Counted from the first letter of the stretch, positions 43,060 through 54,479 are shown. The stretch: 64,000 nucleotides of DNA from Ligula intestinalis (GCA_036362985.1 JAYGXS010000003.1:79402362-79466361), one strand, 5' to 3'. Numbers and translations: made by a program. The notes: generated by a model from the letters alone, not told the origin.

Positions 43060-43425
43060 GTCTTAGCGCTTATTGGTCGACTGCATGCCAGAAAACCAAA
43101 ACTCAAACAGTTCATGACTCATGCGGTTGTCAGTCCTTGCGAGAGTGTCGGTCTCATCATCCGTATTAGGCTGACAGGTTTCTGTGGCTAGATCCACGAT
43201 CGGAAAGTTTGTGTTCCTTTTCCTCATTGCCCCAAATATTAATCTTTCCACGTGCGAAGTGGTATCTAAGTCTGGCCGACGTAGTTGCTCTGTCCGCAAT
43301 TGCAACAGATTCGGTTAACAAAAACAGACATTCTTCCCCGTGGTAGTGAGTCCCTCGACCTCATTACTTGGTGCCTGATAGTTGCTTCTGGTCGTTGTGG
43401 AAGCCACATCTCGTGTTGTACGAGA
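43060..43425 (-). pseudogene. Penelope GIY-YIG endonuclease fragment (lineage 1)
   Basis: Minus strand from 43425: RPEATIRHQVMRSRDSLPRG, then FVNRICCNCGQSNYVGQT (NYVGQT is the YIG turn), a stop, then a frameshifted region ending DTLARTDNRMSHELFEFWFS and MQSTNK. It is the most complete lineage-1 endonuclease here, covering the GIY and YIG strands and the C-terminal helix, but it is not functional. Confidence 0.85.
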
Positions 43426-43839
43426 AGGCGACTACGGGTTTTTCCAGACGTCCTTCATGTGCGGTAATATTTTTTCAAAATTTGCGGCTGGTTCGGTTCG
43501 GTCTTTCGTCTTGAGAGCGCATCCCACTATCGATAAAGATATCCTTCCTGGAATTACCACAAGGCCACCTTCATTTACTGGGTACGAGGTGTTCTTATTC
43601 CCATGTTACTTCGGGAAGGGGAAAATCTATAAGAAATTACGCACAAAGTCTTACCATTAGGGAAAAGCGATCGAGCCGTCGTCTTCGACTTCTCAATTAC
43701 TTCCTGGGACTCGCATGTTCACTTGTATTGGCAAATCGGAGCGTTGTTAGTTCCTTTGACGATAGGTTGTGTATCAGAATGTCATTTTGGGCATAATTTG
43801 TTCGGACAGCTTATGGTGACTCCCTCGGCGTGGGGCTTA

Positions 43840-44140
43840 CGCGGAAACGTACACTGCTGCTCACTTGCGCACACGCTTCCACCTGCTCTCGGTCTGGCCA
43901 ATCACCTTTCAAGTTCAACTCTCGCAAAGACCGCTCTAGGCGCTTGTGAGAATGTCCGAACTGACTCCACTTCGGACCGGCTCGCATTTGCCGATGGTAG
44001 TGCACTGGTCCAACAGTCAACTGTCTCCTACGTATTCTTCTGTACAGAATGAATCCTTAATACAACTCTTGCTCCCCACGTCTTTATTCCCCCAGGCCTG
44101 ATGATTCCAGCTGTTAGGGTTTTCTCATTTAAATTAGCCT
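43840..44140 (+). repeat. dispersed repeat family E
   Basis: 'cttctgtacagaatgaatcc' and 'ggcctgatgattccagctgt' match the family core and 3' end. The upstream part is weakly similar to 23240-23400. Confidence 0.55.
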
Positions 44141-44149
44141 CCTGCGGTA

Positions 44150-45115
44150 AACTTACGAAATTTGTCCCACATTGTTGGCTTGGAAGCAGAAAAATAGTTT
44201 ACCCAAATGCGATGTCAGGACGAAATATATACTCTTCATTACACAGGCAGCTGACACCTTGTAGACTATACACCTTTAATCCAATTGCATTGGCAAACTG
44301 GGCCCATTATTATATTCGAGAGTTGAAATTTTACGCAAACAAATCCGCTCTTAAATGTAAACTCGCTGCTACAATACCAGTAGTTTCTACGTTTTAATGT
44401 CTTTAGGAATACATTTTTTTACCTTGGCGCAGATCAGCATATTCAAGGTGTATAGGCGTACCTGCAAAACACGCGTCTGGGCCTTTTGCTAGAACCTATG
44501 CCGTCAGTGTGGTAAAGACATGCCATAAGTAGTAATAGTCACGGTGAAAAATGTACGAGCATAGTTTCTTTTGTGTGTCAAAACATCATATTGGCACGAT
44601 ATTGCATACCCACGCCGGGGAATGTGGGGCTCTCACCGAATGCTTCTCCTCCAGTAAAGTGCATAACAACCTATAGAGACTTTGGAACAGTTTTTTAAAT
44701 TTTACAATGTTTTATGACAGTAGGGGTATACGGTGTGCGGCGAAGCCCTATATTGACCCGAGACTGAGTGCCAAGATGTTTATGTCATTTTTTAACGATG
44801 AATTGGATGAATAATCACGGCAGCGGTAAGCTCCAACACGCCTTTAAACGTGAAATATGAATTAGTGAGCTCTCGGTGTGGAACTCCACTTTCAACGGAA
44901 AAAATAGGGAGCATTGAGTAAAAACAGACGAAATAAATGAGACTGTCGCATACACTTATATGGGCTGTTGCTCTCGACGATGTCCACCACGCGCTGTAGC
45001 AGGCTGGAGGCAGGCACGGCGACTACATCTGGATTAGCGTGAAAGTAGACTCGCGCAGAACTTACCCAAGTGTTTACCTATTTAAATCACATGTATCCGA
45101 TGTCAAGACAAAAGT
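44150..45115. other. unassigned sequence
   Basis: No gene, RNA or shared repeat supported. The frame at 44101-44397 has no recognised motif. Confidence 0.35.
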
Positions 45116-45972
45116 CGAGAAGAACGGAGATGGAGGACGGAGATGGAGGACGATGCAGGTAGCTGGCGCGGCCAATACCCGAATGCGCGTCACAACAGCA
45201 CACCCGGCTAGGTAGGCTCCCGCGTGCGTGAGTCTGCCATAGAGGTCACATTAAGAAGGATCAATTTCAGCTTGACTGTCAATGCGCGAGTCAGCCGCTC
45301 CTCACAATCGGACATGCACTGGGCTGGTAGCGTGATCTGAGATATCCCATCAGTTGGCCACCCTCCAAGGTGTGGGTTTATGCGCATAAAATGGACTAGA
45401 TTGACGAAGGAAATGCACTGCTAGTCAACCTGACTCTCTCCCCCCAACCGTCGGCTAAAAGACACCGCCTAGCTGATTACTCGCAGTGGCTAACAGGCTG
45501 GCAAATCCGTCTACGTGCGCCACAGCACGGCCTGGCGCCAAGATTAACATACCCGACAGTTCCCCCGTCAGTTTCGACGGTGGGCACCACGCGCTTCAAC
45601 AGCCAGAGCAAACGCTAAAGCAAGCCACAACAGACACTGAGGCGAACTGGGCAAGCAGCACGAAGCGACAGCAAGTAGGAGCAACGCAGCGAACTACCGC
45701 GAGAGAAAACAGGAGTTTAGGCAGATTGACAGGGAATCTACCCACTCGCTCGCCAATCCCACCTCTGCTTTCGGTGTAAAGACAAGGTCAATAAGACCGG
45801 GGATAAGGGAGGGTGTAGATGGCTGGCGCGATAAACACTCAGCACGCGCACACTTGACACAGCCATCTCGCTAGGTATGCTCCCGACTGCACGGGAGCGC
45901 CATAAAGTCCACATTAAATAGGAACCATTGCAGCCTGACTCTCCGTCCTCCTTCTCCTCCCATACGCACAGA

Positions 45973-46096
45973 CAAACACACGCGTACAAAAGGAGCAGCA
46001 ACGTAGGGGGCCCGAGTTTTCCTGTCAGTTGGCAAACCCTCCAAGCCACGGCTATTAGCACACCATGATAGATTCAAGCGCATCCAGATTTATTAC
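45973..46096 (+). repeat. near-identical direct repeat, unit 1
   Basis: 124 bases from 'caaacacacgcgtacaaaag' to 'catccagatttatt' match 46698-46821 with a single difference (acgtag against atgtag). The following 230 bases are clearly more diverged. Confidence 0.9.
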
Positions 46097-46697
46097 AGTG
46101 AGGCGAGGAACGCGCCGAGGGTCGATCTCATTTTCTCCCCCACCGTCTAGCGACCGCCTAGCTTTACGGGCACCCGCAGTGGGGTCTGAAACCCAGTGGG
46201 AGCGCGAATGCATACACCAACAGGGAATCAGAATCGAGAGAAAGTGCCAGAGCCTACCTGGCCACGGGGACCGTGGTTTGCCGAGGTCTGGCATTGCATA
46301 TGCATACAGACATTGGGTCTACACACACACACACACAAATACACCAAAATTAACACAAGCAGGCGATTAGGAGGAGCCGTGGCTCTTTGACTCCCAGTCC
46401 CCTCATCAGCCAATGAACACACTAGGCCGATAGTGTGGTCTGGTATAAGCGTTATTTGACAACCCTCTAAGCCATGGTAGACCGTGCTAGTCTCAGGCTC
46501 GTATCACACATTTAGCAGGGAAACCACATGGGGAAGGTAGTGTTCACTCTTTGTAGAATAATTGGGATGCACTAACTAATGGAAATAGGCTTCCAAAGTT
46601 CTAACTTCTAAGTTTTTTTGGAGGACCTTCACTAAAATGACAAAAAAGCGACGATAGAAAAAATCGCGCTGAACTTTTACGAGGACGAAGGCACACA

Positions 46698-46821
46698 CAA
46701 ACACACGCGTACAAAAGGAGCAGCAATGTAGGGGGCCCGAGTTTTCCTGTCAGTTGGCAAACCCTCCAAGCCACGGCTATTAGCACACCATGATAGATTC
46801 AAGCGCATCCAGATTTATTTT
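46698..46821 (+). repeat. near-identical direct repeat, unit 2
   Basis: Partner of 45973-46096, offset 725 bases. Confidence 0.9.
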
Positions 46822-47230
46822 AGTGAGGAGAGAAACGCGCCGAGGGTTGACTACACTCTCTTAATCACCGGTTAATGACCACCTAGCTATTCGGACACCT
46901 GGTGTGGGGCCTAAAACCCAGTGGGAGCGCGAACGCATTCTCCGACAGGGCGTCAGAACCGAGAGGAAGTGCCAGCGCCTACCAGGCCACAGGGACCGTG
47001 GTTGGCCAATGACTGGCACTGCATATGCAAACAGACATTCGGTCTCAGAAGGGTGTTAAGATGACCAGGGAATTAGCAGAAGCCAGCACCTCTGACTCCA
47101 TATGTCACTCATCAGCTACTTCACATACAACATATATTGGGCTGATGGTGTGTCCGGTTAATGCGTCACTTTTACTTGTGTGTCTATTTACTGGGTTAAT
47201 GTTTGACCGTCGATTTCGACGATATCCATC

Positions 47231-47837
47231 ATGAGCCTCAGCAAGCTGAGGAAACGCAGTGACTGTGAAAGTAGACTCGGCGGATCTGCCTCACTCTGTC
47301 ACCACTCCCACGTCCACACCGGTGTCTACGCACTCGGCCTGGGAGGACCCAGACAAAAGGACCACGCTCTGCTATACATTAAGGACATCTCAGAAGCAAC
47401 GGATCGCATCGCTAGGGGACACGGTTTTGGAATTGCACGCAGTCCTAAAGATACGATACGCAGCAGGGTAATAAAGAACCCAGCTGAATCCCAATGAACA
47501 ATCTCGGGAAGTCTATCGCATCCCATGCTCAAACTGTCATTTTAAGTGTAAAGGGGAACTTAAACACATGCTGGGATCGCGCATAGATGAACATCGACGT
47601 GCGGTACGAGAAGGCGACAAATTATCACACGTTGCAACGCATACCTATGAAACAAGCCATGGGTTCATCTTTGCTGCCCTCAAGGTACTCGCCCGCGTCG
47701 GAACTAAGAGTAGTCGGGAATTGATCAAAACCTGGTCCACGGACCAAAATTCTAGCAATCGACGCGTCGAGTTGGCACCGGTGTGCAGGGCCTTGAGCAG
47801 TCACGCGCAGTCAGGCCCAGACTACTGGTATAGTTAA
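47231..47837 (+). pseudogene. Penelope GIY-YIG endonuclease relic (lineage 2)
   Basis: First frame: YIKDISEATDRIARGHGFGI, then SPKDTIRSRV. A frameshift and stop fall near 47490. The second frame runs through YRIPCSNCHFKCKGELKHML (YIG turn lost) and LGSRIDEHRRAVREGD with the helix Arg, then HVATHTYETSHGFIFAALKVL and SSRELIKTWSTD. The order and wording match the minus copy at 25590-25990. A hammerhead-like motif follows 230 bases downstream. Confidence 0.88.
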
Positions 47838-48065
47838 TTGGCCCACATGCTCTATAATTAGCCCCATTTTCGTTGCTGACGCCCTGACAAACGTTGACAC
47901 CACTGGACGTAAATATTCGAGTTGACACCAATGACAACTAATCAACTTGTACCCCTAAAGTTGCCTCCTCTTCCCTCATTTTTTCATCATCCCTTATGAC
48001 TGGATGTCCTCTGACAGCTGACTGGTGTACATCCACTGTAATTGCCACCTTTTTGTTGCTGTTTC

Positions 48066-48110
48066 TTATCTCTGAGGATGGACTCCTGTAACAGTTAGAA
48101 AACTCAGGAC
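48066..48110 (+). ncRNA. hammerhead-like motif, AGCU-type relic
   Basis: CUGAGGA at 48072-48078 (position 7 free, core intact), extra U, an 18-base helix II region with few remaining pairs, GAA, AACU (a one-base derivative of AGCU), C17, AGGAC. It lies 3' of the lineage-2 Penelope relic. Confidence 0.6.
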
Positions 48111-48484
48111 AATCAACAAATCAATCCAGTTCTCGACAACCCTGCTTCCTCCTCCGATTTACTCATTGTTCATATTCGAATAAACAAAGAGGGGTCAAAT
48201 ATCCGTCTATATTTGGCGCAATAGGCCAACTGATATGAATATATGTATAAGAAACTAACAAGTCAATGGTGAGCAGAGCAAATGGTGACTCGATTTAAAG
48301 AAGCCCGCCGTTGCAGTGTTATAAATGATTTCTTACAAAAACGTGCACGTTATGTTGCAAACCTGCACACATTTATGCTATCCAGATGTTGCCCACAATA
48401 AAGTTGTTCGACCAGTTTAGATACCCCTAGCCGCCCACCCCATCGTTACTTTCAGTTTTATTAGTCTTTATTATGAAGTTTACT

Positions 48485-48870
48485 GGTTTACGTTTAGAAG
48501 AATATTCGGCGAGCGTACGCATACTTTCGGTAAATTCTCGTCCGGACACTAAATTTAAATAAGAAGGAGGTATAAGTTAGACAAGCGGTCAACAGTGTTC
48601 GTCTCTTCTTACAAGCAGCGAAAGCAGACGCCTCAACCAAGCCATAGCACAAACCTTCCCAGCAGTGAAACTTTGAGTGTTATCCTCAACCAACCCGGTA
48701 CCGCACGGCGAAGGTTAGGATAATCTGCCAGCTCAGACCACTTCTATGTGCTGCCTGCTTGTCTTACCCACTTTTCATATGAATGTATCGGCCTGACGGG
48801 AATTTTTCGAAAGTATACGTAGCTCGCTGAATACTCTTTTGAATTCTCTGATGGGCATGTTTGCACGTTT
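48485..48870. repeat. family G element with inverted arms
   Basis: 'agaatattcggcgagcgtac' plus 'gcatactttcggtaaattct' at 48500-48540 is mirrored at 48795-48850 ('gaatttttcgaaagtatacg', 'tagctcgctgaatactctt'). A single arm occurs at 3095-3165. It is non-coding. Confidence 0.6.
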
Positions 48871-49199
48871 AATTTTAGTTTAGTTTTTAGTAAAGTAATA
48901 TGCCCCCACATTTCTATAAAAAATTTAAATGTCTACTGCATACTCACTTAAACTAATTCAACCAAACGAATGTTGACACAATTAATTTAACGGAAACGAT
49001 ACTACACTATAACTAAAATGAAACTGATGAACAATACAATAAACTAAAAATATACTTTACTTATACCAGCAGTCCTGTATGACATAGTTCAGTGGCTGCA
49101 GGGTATACAAGACGGTAGACCAACTTTACTGTTACCTAAATGTTTTCGTATTTGAGACGCACTTCTCCTTACCTTCAGAAAAACCCGAGAACGTAAGTA

Positions 49200-49619
49200 A
49201 ACTGGAACAGAGTTGTGCCATTTTATTACAGTGCCCTCACTCACATGAAAAAACAAACCCCACAGGTGTCAGACGCGCATACACACACCCACACGTACGA
49301 CGCAATTCGGTGAACGTGTGTGCCTGTGTGTGTTAGACGGAAAATCGATCGACCCGCCATATACGTGCGCCATTGAGACGTGCTCCTGTAAGATGCTCGC
49401 GCTATAGGCCTGCATCGGCGCACACGCCGCGGAGAGGTCAAGAAACGCGTGTGCGCGCGCACGGTTGCCTACCGATGAGAATAGCGCAAGACGACGACCT
49501 CCAATTGCCAACGTCGTTCGAATGCTTTAAATTCGGCAAAAGCCTCACAGGCACCTCACAGAGCAGCCCGCACGTTCTTTCCAGACACTCAGTACCCTCA
49601 AAGCCAGCCAGCCAGCAGG
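49200..49619 (+). promoter_or_regulatory. upstream region and 5' leader of dynein light chain gene
   Basis: The GC content rises here (CACACA- and CGCG-rich stretch at 49275-49470), unlike the AT-rich surroundings. No TATA box at a convincing spacing was seen. The start codon context is 'gcaggATGAG'. Confidence 0.3.
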
Positions 49620-49922
49620 ATGAGTTCCCAAATGCAGATCCAGAACCTGAAGGTGGATATGCCCAATGACATGCAGAATTTTATACTCGATCAGGTGGAG
49701 AGCCAACTGAAGCGGTTCGACGATAATCCCTCGATGGAGCTCAACCTGGAGCCGATTGTGCAGGATCTGGCGGACGCGTTGAAACGCAAGTATGAGGGCG
49801 TCTGGCAAGTGGTCATCGTCAACGGCACCTACTCGGCCTTCTCTGCCTACGTGCCGAAGCGTCTGTACCACGTCAAAGTCGGCCGCTTCGTTGTTCTCGC
49901 CTGGCAGTCCTCTTCCTACTGA
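49620..49922 (+). CDS. dynein light chain (LC8/DYNLL-like)
   Basis: An intact single-exon gene of 100 codons ending in TGA. Dynein light chains of this family are small cytoplasmic dimers that bind dynein intermediate chain and many other partners; flatworms have large expanded families of them, several tegument-associated. Seen here: DMPNDMQNFILDQVESQLKRF (helix 1 region; LC8 proteins start their conserved part with 'DMP..MQ'), LADALKRKYEGVWQVVIVNG (helix 2 then the first strand, matching KKEFDKKYxPTWHxIVG) and the C-terminal strands YHVKVGRFVVLAWQ. It is divergent: SYV.HET of LC8 is replaced by AFSAYVPKR, so the usual client-binding strand may differ. The ATG at 49620 is the first and keeps the family's usual length plus about ten residues. 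A minus-strand frame over the same place is a shadow. Confidence 0.92.
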   Translation: MSSQMQIQNLKVDMPNDMQNFILDQVESQLKRFDDNPSMELNLEPIVQDLADALKRKYEGVWQVVIVNGTYSAFSAYVPKRLYHVKVGRFVVLAWQSSSY

Positions 49923-50480
49923 GGTAAAATGAGTACTGAATGACACCTAGCAGTCCTTCATTCTTCCTCCGCTCCGCTTCCCATCCCCCCACGCGCCTTA
50001 GCAGCTTTTCATTCCTGACCCTAATTATAACCCGCAGAAAAAATTATGTTATCCCACCCTACGGCTTTCAAGACTGCTCAATGGCAATCTTTTCGTGCGT
50101 GTTTATGTTGAAGTCTGAGATAGGGTTTTTGTTAATTCCACAGATAAACGCCTAACCATTAAATCCTCTGTCTCCAAACAAGCTTATGAATAATGAATGG
50201 TTTTGCGGTAGGACTTGCATTTTTCCATTTAAAATAGCCTCAGCCACCAGGTAACAGCTCCATATTCTTGAATTTGATTTGGCTCGTGAATTTTGGACGT
50301 GTTAGTAGGGTTCAATGTCTAGGACGTTGGACTCAGGTCGCGGTGTCGAGACTAGGTTGGTGCATCTCGTGGGTCAGAAATGACCAGTTTAGTCTCAGAT
50401 GCCTTTACCGACAATGTTTATGTGCCGCCAGCAAACTGTTCGTTCAATAAGGCGTTTTGTAAGAAGGGCACCCGCAGGAG
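49923..50480. other. 3' flank of the dynein light chain gene
   Basis: No further exon seen. An obvious AATAAA was not found in the first 200 bases. 'gttcaatgtctaggacgttg' and 'gactcaggtcgcggtgtcgag' at about 50310-50355 resemble a decayed SINE C head. Confidence 0.35.
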
Positions 50481-50484
50481 TAGC

Positions 50485-51205
50485 AGAGAAGACTGTGGGT
50501 CCTTGCTAGAAGAAGGCCACAGAAAGGTCGCATTTGTCTTAAAGAAATTGCATTTCATCCATTTAAAAGGGGTTTGTAGATTCGATTTCTCATCCTGTGT
50601 GTGAAGAAATGTGGCTGGTAAGGGCATTTTATAAGTAAACCCGTAGTTTACTATACATATATAAATACAAACTTCGTTGTAGATTATGATTTGATTTAGT
50701 TTGGTCAAGTTGTTAGTTTATTTTTGCATTATTTAGTTTTATCAACTTAAGGTTAGTTTAGAGTAGTTAAGGTTAGTAAGCTTCATTAAGTTTTAGTTTA
50801 CTCCTGGTTTGGTTAAGAATTTAGATTTTTTTACTGAAGATATTTGTTTTAGTCTAATTTAGCTGTTAGTTTAGTTAGTAATGCTACAGTAACACATGTT
50901 ATTGCCGATCTTCTTGTGTTTATCCTTTGAAAGCACTTGTTTATGTAAGCAAGACACCTTCAGGATAGGGAAGTAATTTCACCCCAGACGACTCTGGGTC
51001 TTCGTTAGAAGAAGCACACGGAAAGGTAACAGTTGTCTTATAGAAATTACTTTTCACTCATTCTGAGGGGAATTTCTAGAGTTGAGTTCTCATCCTGTGC
51101 GTGATTAAATGTGGCTGGTAAAGAAATCCTATGAGCAACACCGTAGTTCAATATACATAAAAATCCACACATTTCGTTGTCGTTTATACTTTATTTTAGT
51201 TTTGG
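50485..51205 (+). repeat. two tandem-like copies of a 220-bp sequence
   Basis: 50485-50710 and 50987-51205 share, in order, 'gactgtgggtccttgctaga' / 'gactctgggtcttcgttaga', 'ctcatcctgtgtgtgaagaaatgtggctggtaa'-type sequence, and 'ccgtagtttactatacat' / 'ccgtagttcaatatacat'. Both are followed by TTTAGTT-rich low-complexity DNA. Confidence 0.75.
50700..50890 (+). repeat. degenerate TTAGTT-rich low-complexity tract
   Basis: Repeated TTAGTTTA and GGTTAGT words without a strict period. A similar tract at 51190-51330 follows the second 220-bp copy, and shorter ones occur at 12280-12330 and 48870-48900. Confidence 0.7.
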
Positions 51206-51339
51206 TTACTTGAGTAATTAGTTGATTATTATTTTTATTAGATTTAGTTTAGTATAGTTTAGGTTAGTTAATTGTATCTCTTTAATATTTTGTTGAGTTT
51301 TGATTTCATTTTATTATGTAGGATTATCGGTTTCAGTAT

Positions 51340-52090
51340 AGTATGAATTGTACCTTAGTCAATAATGTTACGGCAAACTACGATATTGCACGTGAGGAAC
51401 CCCTACCTTGTGCCTTTGTCGTTTGAACAGATCAAATCATGCTTATCCAATGAAAACAAGCATTTATATAAGCAAAAAGCACTAAGCATAAGTAAGTGAT
51501 TTACTTTAAACTGGAGGCATTCCCTGACCTAGAATCTGCTATGAGATGTAGCCGAATTGAATCTAATAGCTTGTAAAATCGCAAATAGCAGTTCGAATTT
51601 TACTCCGGACAAAGTACTATCCTGTTATCGCTTCGTTCGACATTTCGCGCAATGCTAGGTAAAATACTAGGTACAGTGTCTTATACCACTGATTTTATGT
51701 CACTAGATAATTTATCTGCCGAGATGATTACATTCATTAAGATGATCGCAACCCTAATGGAGAGTTCATTCGTTATAGTACATGAGATAATCTAATCAGG
51801 AAAAATAAGCTGCATATCTTGGTAAATTCAGACAAAACCACTAAGCTCCTCTTAGATCCGGTCTCTTGCGTTTCCCTCGCTCGAACCGTTTCCCTTGACT
51901 AATTAAGTGCAGCTCCTGTTATCGAGAGGTTATGTGGTTTACCCAGGGATGACTTGAGAAGAACTCGGTCACTTTTTTTGAAGATGTCTGCTATTTTTTA
52001 CTTAGGACAATTGTACTACTTCCAAGCGAGGATCTTCGTTATCCCATCATGAATACCTGTATATCTTAAAGTTATTTTGAAGTTATTCTC
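51340..52090. other. unassigned AT-rich sequence
   Basis: Nothing recognised. Confidence 0.35.
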
Positions 52091-52092
52091 AG

Positions 52093-52352
52093 GGAAGGAA
52101 GCATTGCCAGATTCAAAAAAGTTAAAAGGGTTTCGTTATTTGAAGAATCTCAATGCTTTCTGGTCGTTTCCAACTAATTTGCTGCCACACGGCTCGGTAT
52201 TCTACCAACTTGCAGCTAATTGGCGTATCCTACCTTTCGACGAATCTGTTTTGAATTTAAACGGTCAACTATGCATGGACGATAACGAACCGCATGCCAT
52301 TTTTAAGTTTATTTGGCGAGGTTACCAGGCAATACCTTTGAAAGGACGGACT
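52093..52352 (+). other. candidate exon of unknown gene
   Basis: An open stretch of about 87 codons lies between an acceptor-like 'gttattctcag' (to 52092) and a strong donor-like ACT|gtgagt at 52353. The reading (SFPTNLLPHGSVFYQLAANW, then LNLNGQLCMDDNEPHAIFKF) is not low-complexity but I do not recognise it. The open frame continues past the donor to 52559. No partner exon was found. Confidence 0.3.
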
Positions 52353-52569
52353 GTGAGTAGTGTGTTTATATTCCGGAATTACTTCGGGCTAAAATTTCAT
52401 TTGCATTTTATTAAAAAATACACTGTATGTAGTCTTATACTGTCATATAATGACACACACTTGAGACAGAAACCGCTTTTAATAAAAAACAGCTGCATGA
52501 AAGATTTTCTGATGTTTCATTCAAGGTTGAAAAAACGCGTAATTTATTGGAGTTATTAGGTTGTGGGAT

Positions 52570-53390
52570 CGGTTACCGAATCTTTGAGGAGGGTCCGTCG
52601 GCCTTGCGCTGGCACGAAGATACGATTATCCAATCATAATGGAGGTGAAAATAACGTTCAAGAAAAACTGATTTAACTCGAAAAATTTGAAGCCTGCATG
52701 TTGATACAAAATGATCATTATAGGAGTTGATAATTATAGTCCGTATGCAGATGACCTCCACGAACTATAAACAACGTGCCATCTGTGCATGTATGACCCC
52801 TATCTACGCATGTCTCACACTACCCTTCGTCTACCTACGATAAGAATTGTCGACAGAATCAAAAAACGTCGTAAAAATAGAATTATTGTTCCACAGATCA
52901 AATTTCTGCTTCTTCATCTTCTAATACCAATAAATTTAGCGAGTGCTCGTCAGCTGCTGTAGTACTTTAGGAGCATCTAAAATAATACAATAATTTAAAT
53001 TCCTACAGAAAAAAAACGATGCAAAACAAGAAGCTCGCAGTAAATTTCCACATAGGCTCATAAATAAGGTTAGCAACTTAAAAATCTTCATGAAAAGAAC
53101 AAGCGAGACTCAAACGTTTAACTCTGTGCCAAGTCGTCACCGACAACAAACAGCTAGTAGCTGCATTTTCAGGCACCAGCTAGAAGGCTAAGGTGCGGAA
53201 TGTACATGGTTGGATGTAAGTAAGGCAAATATCCCAGTTACCAGACCAGGAGAAGAGAATGCTTCAGCGTGGTTAAAAGTAGTGCACAGTTTCCGTGAAC
53301 ATAACGAAAAGGTTTAGAAATATAGTTGCGGTGGTTATTTTTTTGCGGGTGCAGCTTACAAAAAATAGTAGGAATAGGGTCCTACGAATC
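52570..53390. other. unassigned AT-rich sequence
   Basis: Nothing recognised. Confidence 0.35.
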
Positions 53391-53475
53391 CGCGATGGCT
53401 ATCGAAACGGCAGGCAAATAAAAGCATTGTCCCAGCGATCGAGTCATCTTTTTCTTCTTCTTCTTCTCAATCGTA
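53383..53475 (+). repeat. Penelope terminal-repeat relic with broken hammerhead
   Basis: 'cgatggctatcgaaacggca' with 'ggcaaataaaagcattgtcc' and 'cagcgatcgagtcatc' is the downstream half of the hammerhead region (ACGU mutated to ACGG) followed by the conserved element and a (TTC)n tract at 53449-53468. Confidence 0.65.
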
Positions 53476-54044
53476 GGAATGTTGATCTTAGTGCGAGTAA
53501 TAGGCAAATCTTTGAGTCTTAATAGGCAAATTATTAGGTAAGCTCCTAGGGTAAGGGACATCGCTCGAGGCAACCTTGTTTCTCCTCCGGTAGGGCGATG
53601 TTCTACTGAAAGATATAATGGGCAGGGTAGCTCTATATTGGGACGCTGATAATTTACGAATGGGGTTCAATCCTCAGCTCAGCACGAAAATCAGTTAGGT
53701 ATTTCGAATATATCTGATTGACATATAAGCGTGTGGATTCTCAGAAATGATTTGTTACTTCTGTTCTGCTTCGGATAATTGAGCTAGCGATTATTCAGGA
53801 CGTTAAGCGAGCTTGCTAATGACCGCAAACATGCAAGAAATGATCCTTTGCATGAAATAAGCGTCACCCAAAAGTCTGACCTTTTTGCTTTTACTCTGTT
53901 TAACTCATCCAGGTGCCATTTTTAAGGCAGTAACGCTACAATATTAAGCGATAGATTTCGCTGTAGTCAGGCATTGCGTTTTATAAACGAAGTCTATTTA
54001 TCGATAAGGGTTTAGGCTATTAAGGTTAACCCTATCGGCTGCGA

Positions 54045-54130
54045 TCATCCAAGCCCGGTTCCTTAGGAGAAGAGAGCAGTCATGGAAAACACAGAGTGGT
54101 AGGAAGAGTTTATTCTGCATAAGAATTGAA
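54045..54130 (-). repeat. family E 3' fragment
   Basis: Minus strand: 'gcagaataaactcttcctac' and 'tctcctaaggaaccgggctt'. Confidence 0.6.
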
Positions 54131-54332
54131 GAATAGGTAGATAAATAAGATTAAGTAAATGTGCCAAAAAACCTTTAAGTCAGTCTAGAATTCAGTCCGG
54201 TGGATTCTAGATGATTGCATAAGAAATCTTGCTCGGGGAGCCAACTTGCTTTTCCATATCTGTAGATTCCATACGAGCGATAAAGTTGGGTGACTAAAGT
54301 CAGTCTAATTGTGATCAAATGCACTGCGCAAG

Positions 54333-54470
54333 GCGTGGATTTGTAGCTCAATTGGTAGAGCGTTGGCTGCGTAAGGACCTTCCCTGCTATGCGGGTTCGA
54401 CTCCCGCCGACGCCGCGAGTTTTTTCACAAATGCATCAACTAAATTAAGCAAATTTGCTAAAACCCCCTA
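54333..54470 (+). mobile_element. tRNA-derived SINE family D, best head
   Basis: The head (54333-54413) has an almost canonical A box (tagctcaattgg), a closed D stem (GCTC/GAGC), and a perfect T arm (GCGGG, TTCGACT, CCCGC). The acceptor ends pair at about five of seven positions. The anticodon stem does not close. The tail 'gcgagttttttcacaaatg' and 'aaattaagcaaatttgc' are shared with the 25270 copy, so it is a SINE and not a tRNA gene. Confidence 0.78.
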
Positions 54471-54479
54471 AATAAGTAA

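Larger units (their letters stand above)
45120..47190 (+). repeat. cluster of tandem family A repeats
   Basis: At least three partial units follow one another, sharing 'tcacattaagaaggatcaat', 'tgctcccgactgcacgggag', 'cccagtgggagcgcgaa', 'ggccacggggaccgtggttt' and 'gcatatgcatacagacattg'. The units at 45973 and 46698 are direct repeats 725 bases apart (see separate entry). Short CA runs occur at 46321-46338. Minus-strand frames at 45738-46061 and 46601-46786 share an identical start because they read through the same repeat, and they are not genes. Confidence 0.7.

Noticed and set aside
45738..46786. Two related small proteins starting with the same 30 residues
   Set aside because: The identical start comes from the 124-base direct repeat; the reading is repeat DNA.
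49545..49946. 133-codon minus-strand gene
   Set aside because: Shadow of the dynein light chain gene.
54333..54413. Functional tRNA gene
   Set aside because: The A and B boxes and D/T arms are good, but the anticodon stem does not close and the 3' flank is shared with two other copies, so it is a tRNA-derived SINE.
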